Shown here in pieces: positions 55,951 to 64,000 of a stretch of DNA of 64,000 nucleotides. The DNA is from Aquatica leii (Eukaryota; Arthropoda; Insecta; Coleoptera; Lampyridae), in the NCBI GenBank assembly GCA_035610365.1, contig CM069437.1, positions 53,654,093 through 53,718,092 on the forward strand. The letters are read 5' to 3'. The translations under genes were made by a program, and so were the position numbers. How positions within the stretch are numbered: the first letter of the stretch is position 1; every line of letters begins with the position of its first letter. A model generated the notes under the pieces. The model was not told the origin of the DNA, ran no database searches, and saw only the letters and a program-made list of their open reading frames with translations.

Positions 55951-56933
55951 TCTGTTTGGCAACTGAAGTATAGTATAGCATCTGAATTGGTTGACAAGTT
56001 TTTAGAGTATCTTAGTGAAACTTTTGATTGTTTTGTTTTTAAAATTAACCAATATTTTTTTACTACTATAGAATTTAGTCTCTCTATTGACAAATTTTTG
56101 ATTACAGTTTCAATAACTATCTGTTTTAAATCTTCATCGCTTTTATAAAGTTTTTTATGTAGCCGAGAAGAAACAAATTCAATATTTGCATTCAATATCA
56201 TAAATTTTTTTTTGATAATGTTAATTTAGTGTTTTAGTCATTTAGATAATTTATCTACAAATAAATGAGGATCTTATTTTTATTTGTTCGGCAAATGAAG
56301 TATAGTATAGCACCTGAATTAGTTGACAAATTTTTATAGTAACTTGGTAAAATTTTTGATTGTTTGTTTTTAAAATTAATTAATTGTGTTATCTTTCTAT
56401 AGAGTTTAGTCTCTCTATTGACAAATTTTTGTTTACGTTTTCAATTACTATCTGTTTTAAATCTTCATCGCTTTTATAAAGTTTTTTATGTAGGTGAAAA
56501 AAAACAAATTTAATATTTACATTCAGTAATATAAGTGTTTTTTCTGATAATGTTAATTTGAAAGTGTTTTAGTCATTGAGATAATTTATCTACAAATAAA
56601 TGAGGAACTTATTTCCATCTATTCAGCAACTAAAGTATAGTATAGCATCTGAATTGGTTGACAAGTTTTTAGAGTATCTTAGTAAAATTTTTGATTGTTT
56701 GTTTTTAAAATTAATCAATTTTTTTTCACTTGTATAGAGTTTAGTCTCTCTATTGACAAATTTTTGATTACATTTTCAATTACTATCCATTTTAAATCTT
56801 TATCGCTCTTGTTTTATATGTAGGTGAGGAAAAACAAATTTAATATTTGCATTCAATAATATAAGACTTTTTTTGAAAATGTTAATTTGAAAGTGTTTTA
56901 GTTATTGGGATAATATCTACAAATAAATACAAA
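55951..56933. repeat. Three tandem copies of a 305-346-bp unit
   Basis: Units start at about 55951, 56282 and 56628. Each has GAAGTATAGTATAGCA near its start (AAAGTATAG in the third), TTTAGTCTCTCTATTGACAA in the middle, and ACAAATAAATGAGG near the end (ATGAGG lost in the third). On the minus strand the first unit is part of an 86-codon open frame (EFVSSRLHKKLYKSDEDLKQ), and the other units retain that reading with stops, so the unit may derive from coding sequence. Confidence 0.88.
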
Positions 56934-57839
56934 GTAAGGATAAATTGTATACATTATATTTATATTACAATAACATTTGCGGAAAAAAATGCTCTAATGG
57001 CAAAAAATGGGAAAGATCTAGAATGATAAATTAAAATAAGAAATGGTAGGTTAAAATGAACAGTTATATAAAAAAATCGATAAAATTTTTAAATTAGCCA
57101 TTAAAATTCTTACGCAAGAGATTAAAATGGCGCACACAGTAATTTTTTTAATGCAAAAATTCAACTGAGAACTGAAAAAATAGTAAATTTTCAACGTTTT
57201 CTAACAAACTACTGGTGAGATTCGATTTTAAACTTGTTTCTTTCTAATATATTGTCAGTTAACTAGAAAGTCTCTGTTTAATTCCTCAAAGAATGTACAT
57301 ATTGCAGAACTTTTTCTTTATTGTAAGACGGGAACAAGTTGTGAACGAATTGTTTTAAATCTTTCCGTTTAATTAACGTTCAATATCCTATTAATTAGTC
57401 AAATAAATTGTTGTAGTAACTTACATCGTGTACATGTGTTTATAATATATTTAGTTAGCTAACGTTATTTTAAATTAAAGTATTTACCATTGAAAGTAGA
57501 AAGTTTCCAGTCGGAAACAGTACAATTATACATTAGATTAGATGCTGCTAATAAGTGCATTGTTTTGTTGTTTTTTTTGTTAAAAAAGAGATTGCGTTTT
57601 ATAGTTTAAAGTTTGACTAAAATCGTTGATAAAATGTCATTTAACGATGGTATTACAGGTTGTTAAGAATTTATTGTGTTCGCTGGTTTTCGTTCGCCGA
57701 AATATATGTACGGGTGTTTTGCCCCTTCTTATGTTGTAAGCGGCGCGTACCCCCAGAGTTGTTCATGCTACCTTCGTAGTAGAAAGACATCAAGATTATT
57801 ATGTTTTGAATAAATCTAATTCAAAGTTTATATATTTTA
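56934..57839. other. No gene recognised
   Basis: AT-rich; a GC-richer patch at about 57.68-57.76 kb could be LTR or leader sequence of the following gypsy remnant, but no boundary is visible. Confidence 0.3.
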
Positions 57840-58625
57840 TTTTGGTTTGTTGGCCACCTCAAAGTGCCAAGAAATTTGTTGAGCTGCTAGATGCTGCAAA
57901 ATCTAGACACAAAATAGTATGATTGCAGTTTACAAGAAGCAGTTACTGCATCATACGATACACAGGTTATAAATAGAATTGACAGACTAATATCATTCGT
58001 CTTCAGATCTTTGACAAAAACAACACAAAAATTGAAAAACACTTTTAATAATTTTGGCTATTAGAAAATGTATTCAGATAAAAAATCATTTTGTTTGTTA
58101 CAAATAATCAACTTTGAACAAGAATTTTTCAAGACGCTCAACATCCAGCAATTACATTAGCCAAACTATTACTTTATGCTACGTTTCTAAATAGTTTTGA
58201 TTATAAAATTTATTATTGAAAATCTGAAGAACACGTGAACGTAGATTTCTTTGGAGAATACATATTTAAATTAAATAAAAAATATTTCTACAAATTCAAT
58301 TACCAATCAATCTATTTTGATTAAGAAATCAAAAGGATTCTAAATTGTTGAATCAAGTGTACATTGACTATACCGAACCATTTCAAGCTTTTCATTTTTT
58401 TTTGTAATGGTTGATGCAAATTAAAATTTGCAACAATGAATAGTTTTAAAAAAGATCCCACATTATCAAAAATATTATTGAAGATGGAGTCCGATAATGC
58501 AACGACTTTTGTCTATAATTGTTTTAACATGTTTTGTAAAGAAAACGCTATTTTTCAAAAATTTTGTGCTCCAAGTTATCTTGCAACTAATGGTTTAGCA
58601 AAAAGCAATATTCTGACTTAAGTCT
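57840..58625 (+). pseudogene. Gypsy-type pol remnant (RNase H end and integrase)
   Basis: Frame at 58100 reads TNNQL, stop, TRIFQDAQHPAITLAKLLLY, ATFLNSFDYKIYY, stop, KSEEHVNVDFFGEY: the C-terminal RNase H/connection segment of gypsy-like pol. Then LNQVYIDYTEPFQAFH (first integrase Asp in YIDYT) and, after a shift, 58436-58621 with MESDNATTFVYNCFNMF (second Asp), FCAPSYLATNGLAKSNI. The catalytic Glu (AER expected) reads Lys, so integrase is dead. It is distinct from the two gypsy copies at 1 and 23-25 kb. 57.84-58.1 kb is weakly coding-like (AKKFVELLDAAKSRHKIV). Confidence 0.72.
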
Positions 58626-59043
58626 ATAGAACCAAAAAGATAAGACCAAGACTAGAATTCTTCTGAATCGCTAACGCGGTCTATAAGACCGAGTCGATTG
58701 TTTGATCTTACCACGCCACGCGTGTTTATTTACATTGGTTTTGCGATAGTAATAAACCAAGTAGCATTTTACTCAAAATAATGCTTTATTTATGACATAA
58801 TTTGTAAATAAAAACGTGTAACTTGTATAAAATGTTCTAGTTTAACATTAGCAGACAAACTTATATCTAGGAATTTTCATCTCTATGAAACATTCCAAGC
58901 AAAAAATAGTTTGTTAGCACAATCTTGATATGGTGTTTACTTCTAGCTCTTTTTGTATTGCAGTGTTTCGTAACATTTACAGCATGTAGTACATGTAGTA
59001 TAAAATTTCATAAAAATTAAACAAAATATAAAGCCATTTTTTA
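58626..59043. other. Stretch with a palindromic CGGTCTATAAGACCG motif
   Basis: CGGTCTATAAGACCGAG at 58677 recurs at 62501 as CGGTCTATGAGACCGAG. The pair brackets the piggyBac remnant, so these could be its terminal regions, though no TTAA tip was found. Otherwise nothing. Confidence 0.35.
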
Positions 59044-59460
59044 TTAATAATGCGTTGGAGAACCCTTATTAGTTTCACACTCCCGCAACCTTCTTGGCAT
59101 GGATTCCACTAGGTGGTCGATTTCTTCTTGAGGTATTGCATCTCAGGCAATTTGTAATTCATGCCGAAGAGCTTCTAGTGTCTGTAGAAGATTGGCTAAT
59201 TGTTGGAGTCTTCTATCCATCATGTCCCACTCACGTTCGATAGACGAAAGATCAGGTGGCTACGGCAAGATATTAACGTTAGCCACTTTAAAAGTCTCCA
59301 TAGAATGACTTTGTAATGTGAGGACGGTCATTATCTTGTTAGAAAATCGGGTTTTTTAGTTTCTAAAGAAATGGAAGAATATGGCTTCTACCACTTCATC
59401 AACATATTGGTGGGCATTCATATTGCAGGGATGATCACTCCCTTTCGTTTCTTCTACGGA
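59044..59460 (-). pseudogene. Tc1-like transposase, C-terminal part
   Basis: Minus strand reads CNMNAHQYVDEVVEAIFFHF, then NVNILP, stop, PPDLSSIEREWDMMDRRLQQ, LANLLQTLEALRHELQIA, stop, DAIPQEEIDHLVESMPRRLR and CETNKGSPTHY, TAA (complement of 59044-59046). This is the common insect Tc1 group; SIE carries the third catalytic residue (Glu), and a Trp codon is a stop before PPDLS. The second Asp region (DNARPH-type) is not readable. It differs from the Tc1-like element at 11.8-14.2 kb (SPIEHVWDMM type against SPDFNIIENVW). Confidence 0.8.
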
Positions 59461-59479
59461 GAGAAAAACAAATAAGACA

Positions 59480-60353
59480 TTTACATCCTGTCTTATTTTT
59501 CTCCGTCTGTCTCTTTTCTTACTTTCTTATCTTTCTTACGTTTGATTCTTTTCTTTTTCTTTTGCTTTTGAAGGTTCACCTTTAGGGCGATTATCTCTTT
59601 TGTTTTTTTTTATCTTGGTTTGCTGCTTCAACATGTTCTTTCTTTTTTCTTTTTAATAACTTTTTTCTTGAGTATTCACGCAACTATCTTTCTATTCTTT
59701 TTGCTTTTTATTTTCAGTTACTTCTCTTGCTTGATCGGGTTTAGTAGGTTTTTGTTTTGTGTTTGGTTTGGAGCCTGGAATAGACTGCAACGTTGATTCT
59801 TGTACTCTGTACTTTCGCTTAGTTGGCATTTCTGATGTTGTCACCGTTAGGATGTTTTTCTTCTTTGGCTTCCTTTTGCCCTTGGAATATTCTAATCCGT
59901 TCTTTGGCATTTACATTCCAATGTGACATTCCAACACGACGAGCACTGACTCATGATGCTCAATTGGCAAGTGAAGCTTTCTGTTTAACTTTATTGACTC
60001 TTACTTCTTTGTCTTTTTTTTGGTTTTGTTTTAGGTTACGCGGTTTGGATTTCTCTTGGATTGGTACACTTTAGTGTTAAAGTTTTTGGTAATTTTGTGG
60101 TTGTAATTCTTAGATTCCTGATTCTTTCTCTGCCTTTTTGAGTAGTCCAACTTGTGTCAACTTTTAATCAGAATCTTCTTTTTGCTTGAGATTTCCTCGT
60201 TTGGTTTTCTTTGCTTAGATCTTTAGAGTCTGTTGGGGTTTTTTGGTGGAAGAATCTCATATCGTCTACTGACGATTTTTTGGGCACAACTGCATTAGTT
60301 TTTCTTTTTGACTTTTCTTCTAAATTAACTCTAAGGATATTTAAGAAAAACAC
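59480..60353 (-). pseudogene. Lysine-rich degenerate ORF of unknown origin
   Basis: The minus strand of this pyrimidine-rich tract reads as a Lys/Glu/Thr/Pro-rich protein in several open pieces: from 60353 LEEKSKRKTNAVVPKKSSVD, DMRFFHQKTPTDSKDLSKEN; then a segment with SLANE and VNKVKQK; then from 59910 MPKNGLEYSKGKRKPKKK, ILTVTTSEMPTKRKYRVQES and TKQKPTKPDQAREVTENKKQ; further basic runs continue to about 59480. Stops separate the pieces. A GTGTAAGTG donor-like site lies just upstream of the first ATG. It could be a decayed basic gag-like or nuclear protein, or simply composition bias of a purine-rich strand. No domain is recognised. Confidence 0.35.
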
Positions 60354-60599
60354 TTACACTAATTTATATATTACTATCACGCGAAAAATCATGCCCACGG
60401 ATAACTTCTGTTTATCTAAACCAAGATTTGTTTACATTAAAATCACGTACGCTTGTACGCCGTTATATTAATTTTCGCGGGCACTTTATCTATTTATCTT
60501 AGCACACACGTTAATCACTTATTTATTTAAACATACATTCTTTTTAGTTTCCGACTTCGAAAAACTGATCTATATTTCCTTTGAATACCTTTTACATAT

Positions 60600-61215
60600 T
60601 TCTGTTATATGTGTAGAGAATTTTCTACATTTTTTGGTTATTGTCCCAAAGTTGGCAATTACTTCAAGAAAGTTTTAATATATATTTTCTTGAATCCAAT
60701 ATGCTAAAATATTAGGCATTTTTACGATGCCCGTATACGAAAGCAAACCAAAAACTTTTATGATTTCATTTTTATCAGTAGGTACCCATTTATGAAATCT
60801 CAATCTCATTTATGTATCGATGCGACTAGTAACGTTTTAAGTGGTATATAAATTTGTTTGGTCAGCAACGTACTCAATTTAGAGTCATCGACCAAAGTAA
60901 AATAATTTTTTTTAGTTAACAATTTAGCTAAATGTGGTTCAGTGCCAGCTCTTTTGGTAAACAAGAATAAAACAGTTTACTAACCACTCGGAATGCTCAC
61001 ATTATTGGACAAATCTACTGAATTTGTTTCTGCCAAAGGCAATAGTGAATTTTGATCAGAGTTATCAGATAATTCATCTCCATCGTCACTTTTAGAAAAT
61101 ATGTAGTTAGCGTCTAATACACTATCATCTCAACAAAGCAAGCTTATAAAGATACGCAATCTATGGAAAAAAATTGTTTATTACGATCATCCTCGGAAAA
61201 TTCATCCGACATATC
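60600..61215 (-). pseudogene. piggyBac-like transposase, N-terminal remnant
   Basis: Minus strand from about 61215: MSDEFSEDDRNKQFF, then DDSVLDANYIFSKSDDGDEL and SDNSDQNSLLPLAETNSVDL, an acidic low-complexity N-terminus typical of piggyBac. About 110 codons further come RLRFHKWVPTDKNEIIKVFG and LLSYTGIVKMPNILAYWIQ, the start of the DDE_Tnp_1_7-type core (W-x-P-x-x-x-x-E-I, G-I-x-x-x-P-x-x-x-x-Y-W). The catalytic Asp residues lie further on and are absent, because the sequence changes to the lysine-rich ORF and Tc1 debris. Frames shift and stops are present. Confidence 0.62.
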
Positions 61216-62777
61216 GTGTTCAAGTTTAATTTCTAATTTTCTTTTGGTCAAAGGACATTGCCTAGTTCTATAGTCAAAATTTATTTGTTCACAAAAATTA
61301 AAAAACAAACAATTGCACGTTGTCGTTCTACAAACGCTTAACTCAAACGCCGACAGCGCACCCAGGCGTATTTTATCTAAAAGCTGGCCAACAATAGATT
61401 TTACTAACTTAGAATTTCCAAGTAAACTCGATTAAGTTTTATTACGGTATGACCAGGTAGTCATAAACCACTAAAATGGAAACTAGTGACTTATCATAAG
61501 ATTCCCATGAGAGGTGGACAAAATTTATCAAAAAATACCGCAGCAGATAGATTGCCGCGTCTAGAAGTCAAGTCGTATTCCAAAAGAATAATTCCGGGTA
61601 GTTAGATATTGAGTTACAGTTAGCACAATAAACACCATTATTGCAAGTTCATAATTAATTACGTGGTAGACCAGCTGCTAGGTTTCTTTCAACAAGCGAA
61701 CGATCTAAGACAAGAAACACTGCACTTTGACTAGATTGAAACCCCGAAGAACTAATTTATGCGATTCAAATGTAATATAAGCTCAAAGTTAAACTGGATG
61801 CAGCAGAAGTTATAAAAAAAGTAGCTATTTCATCACTTGTGCATCAATGTATAAAGAGGCAATTCAGCCAGAAAGTGCAATTTTCTTTTCATGGGATAAA
61901 ACTTTGTTAGTTTTTGCAGAAACGAAACCAACGAAGCTTCAATATAATTTAATTAGAAGTTTAGCAAATCACGCCCATTTCTAATTACAACTGCCAAAAA
62001 AATTTCGGAGAACACTGCCGAGATAGCTTTTCCAAATTTATTAGATCACACAACTTTAAGGCTTTGTGAATCAATTAAGAAGTTTTTGGTACACTGCAGC
62101 TTGAAAATTGCAATAATTTACATTTAATTACGAAATAGGGTTGTGATCAAAGTTCTGAGATTAGTGAATGTAAACAAAAGTTTTCCGACTACAATATCTC
62201 CAATGCAAATATATTTCTTACATCAATGGTCCTAATACAATTAACCAATAAGGACCCAAATTTCAAAAAAAAATCCTTATTTGGCAGAAAAATAACAGGA
62301 GTGAATAAACAATGTTTAGTGTCATCTGATCATCTAATACTCAGCATTAAAAAAATACCTGTCAGATCTGTAAATATCAAAAAAGACGAGTCGAATACTC
62401 TTTTCATAAAGTCCTAAATGTTACGTAAACCAAAGCGTCTGCGGATAGAGGAATAGACCCAGTTGGCAAACAAGGAAATTAAAATATTTCCACGCCGCCA
62501 CGGTCTATGAGACCGAGTGATAATTTTGAAATTTTGACGTTAAAATAACTACCAAAAGAATAATTGCAAAGAGATTAATAGTAATAAAAGTACTTTTGTT
62601 GGTCAACGTGGCTTGTGGAGAACATTTTTTTTATCTCAACTCTTATCTTCGTGGCGATGGTGACTTATTTATAAATATTGCGTGGTAGCGCACGTGCTAG
62701 ACGCTATTCAATCAATTAAAAACAAAACTAAAAACTAGATGGCTGTGCGGTACTGTCGCTCATTTCCCTTCTTAGGA
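61216..62777. other. Coding-like debris, not identified
   Basis: Patches such as AIQPESAIFFSWDKTLLVFA and ETKPTKLQYNLIRSLANHAH near 61.85-61.98 kb (plus strand) look like eroded protein sequence, but I recognise no family. The CGGTCTATGAGACCG palindrome lies at 62501-62515. Nothing is seen from 62.52 to 62.78 kb. Confidence 0.3.
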
Positions 62778-63024
62778 TGTACGATGGCGGCGTGGATGAA
62801 TTTTTAATAACTAAACTCACTTTTTTGTAACCACGCACCGCACTGATTTAAGTGGACTGTATAAATTGAATTGAATACGAAACTTCCGTTATAATTTTAT
62901 ACTAATAAAAATCGTACTTGCTTCTTAGAAGTTTTAATTGTTACTCCCTACTATGTACAATTCTAATTTCTAAAGCATCCCCTTAGTACGGACATGCGCA
63001 GTTTATATATATTTGGCTTAACCA
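62778..63024 (-). repeat. Probable 3' LTR of the BEL/Pao element
   Basis: Read on the minus strand it starts TGGTTAAGCCAAATATATA right after a CAAGGCGGCCGG purine-rich tract and ends CCGCCATCGTACA, giving TG...CA ends and 247 bp. A TATA-like ATATATATAA lies about 11 bases inside, near 63003-63013. The 5' LTR is outside the window, so the boundaries cannot be checked against a partner. Confidence 0.45.
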
Positions 63025-63142
63025 TACCGGCCGCCTTGAAATAATAAATTTCAATGACTTAGAATACAATAAGTTTGATTTCATATTAATAATAACATAT
63101 TTATACATTATATGGTTCTATGAATTGTCAAGACACCTTTTA
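63025..63142 (-). other. BEL/Pao 3' UTR with polypurine tract
   Basis: 118 AT-rich bases between the pol stop and the probable LTR, ending (minus strand) in TTTCAAGGCGGCCGG, a BEL-type plus-strand primer tract. Confidence 0.5.
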
Positions 63143-64000
63143 TTAATTGTTTGAGGGCACTGGCAGAACACACACTTTTCTTATTGACCTTTTAAGAATA
63201 CCACTATTTGTTTTTATTTTCACTACTCTTGTGACACCGTCTTTCCCTGGTTGTACTTCGGTGATTCTGCCCAATTTCCATTGTAGAGGAGGCACGTTCT
63301 CTTCTTTTATTAAAACCATGGCACCAGGAGTTGCATTGTTGCATTGTATTTTCCATTTAGTGCGAACTTGGAGCTCGGATACGTATTCCTTGTGCCACCT
63401 TGCCCAAAAATGCTGCACCAGTTGCTGGATTCGTTTATAAATATTGAGACGATTTTCTTGAACATCCAACAAGGGTATTTCTGGTAATGATGTTAACGGT
63501 CGTCCGATCAATAGATGTCCAGGGGTTAGTGATTGTAAATCGTTGGGATCTGGACTTAAAGGAGTTAATGGACGGGAATTCAAAATGGCCTCAATTTGCA
63601 CCAATACGGTATAAAATGCTTCGAATGTTAAATTGTTATTACCAATTACTCTAATAAGATGTTTTTTAAAACTCTTTACAGCTGATTCCCACAAACCTCC
63701 AAAATTGGGGGCTCTAGGTGGTATAAAATGCCATTGTATTTTATCGATTGTCGTCAATGTACCTTGAATGTAATTTTTATTGGTATTTATAAATTCATAT
63801 AGATCGCCTAATTTTGAGTTAGCACCAACAAATGTAGTTGCATTGTCTGAATACAAGTTTACGGGTATGCCCCTTCTTGCAATAAAACGTCTAATTGCCG
63901 CTATGAATGCGTCGGTTGTTAGATCGTGAACTAATTCTAAGTGTACAGCTTTAGTAACCATACAAATAAATATGCACACATATGATTTTACTAATTTGTA
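63143..64000 (-). CDS. BEL/Pao pol, integrase and C-terminal domain (partial at window edge)
   Basis: The minus-strand frame is open from the window edge to a TAA at 63143-63145; the visible part is the last 285 codons or so (it begins VCIFICMVTKAVHLELV). Integrase core: YSDNATTFVGANSKL carries the second catalytic Asp, GGLWESAVKSFKKHL the Glu. The first Asp lies beyond the window. LNSRPLTPLSPDPNDLQSLT and PGHLLIGRPLTSLPE follow, then the C-terminal domain typical of BEL/Pao (DUF5641-like: WARWHKEYVSELQVRTKW, GAMVLIKEENVPPLQWKLGR, VVKIKTNSGILKRSIRKVCV). No stop or shift occurs, so this is the best-preserved long ORF in the window. Together with the LTR at 62778-63024 it is the 3' end of a possibly young element. 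Confidence 0.92.
   Translation of the reverse strand, partial: YKLVKSYVCIFICMVTKAVHLELVHDLTTDAFIAAIRRFIARRGIPVNLYSDNATTFVGANSKLGDLYEFINTNKNYIQGTLTTIDKIQWHFIPPRAPNFGGLWESAVKSFKKHLIRVIGNNNLTFEAFYTVLVQIEAILNSRPLTPLSPDPNDLQSLTPGHLLIGRPLTSLPEIPLLDVQENRLNIYKRIQQLVQHFWARWHKEYVSELQVRTKWKIQCNNATPGAMVLIKEENVPPLQWKLGRITEVQPGKDGVTRVVKIKTNSGILKRSIRKVCVLPVPSNN

Overview
This window looks like a transposon graveyard from an animal genome, most probably an insect or another arthropod. It is very AT-rich, small GT-AG introns interrupt two of the transposases, and every recognisable coding stretch is transposon-derived. The families (Ty3/gypsy, BEL/Pao, Penelope-like, hAT, PIF/Harbinger, Tc1/mariner, piggyBac, a tyrosine-recombinase transposon, and two unnamed repeat proteins I associate with arthropod genomes) fit that host. 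I found no host gene, no tRNA or rRNA, no operon and no CRISPR array. I cannot name the species.

Layout. 0-2.8 kb: the end of a Ty3/gypsy pol followed by its 3' UTR and probable 3' LTR. 3.2-8.5 kb: a PIF/Harbinger element with clear TIRs and a TAA target duplication; its transposase is split, with Penelope-like and hAT debris nested inside. 8.6-10.3 kb: a fold-back repeat with arms of 530-620 bp. 11.8-14.2 kb: a Tc1-like element with about 695-bp TIRs that contain the 3' end of its own transposase gene. 16.9-18.7 kb: a tyrosine-recombinase transposon with 55-60-bp TIRs and large palindromes. 18.8-22.1 kb: two Penelope-like copies head to head, one carrying a 355-bp MITE. 23.0-25.4 kb: a decayed gypsy pol on the minus strand, related to the copy at base 1. 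28.2 and 41.6-42.7 kb: two unnamed repeat-protein remnants. 32.5-35.0 kb: a decayed hAT transposase on the minus strand with a MITE inside.

36.2-41.2 kb: a mariner-like transposase pseudogene split by a 4118-bp insertion with CCCACA/TGTGGG ends, a 3-bp ATG duplication, a 97-bp tandem array at one end and an about 150-bp array at the other. No transposase is visible in the insertion. 44-52.6 kb: three loci of a second Penelope-like family, one a head-to-head inverted pair. 50.6-51.2 and 53.3-53.5 kb: small TIR elements. 54.9-55.7 kb: a decayed DDE endonuclease. 56.0-56.9 kb: three tandem units of about 305-346 bp. 58-62.5 kb: remnants of gypsy, Tc1, a lysine-rich ORF and piggyBac. 62.8-64 kb: the 3' end of an apparently intact BEL/Pao element, probably the youngest insertion here.

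The elements do not form one working system. Their relationships are nested insertion and decay. The best candidates for something undescribed are the 4.1-kb tandem-repeat-ended element, the palindrome-flanked tyrosine-recombinase transposon, the Tc1 element whose TIR includes its own gene end, and the repeated head-to-head Penelope arrangement. All family names come from reading translations by eye; no database search was possible.
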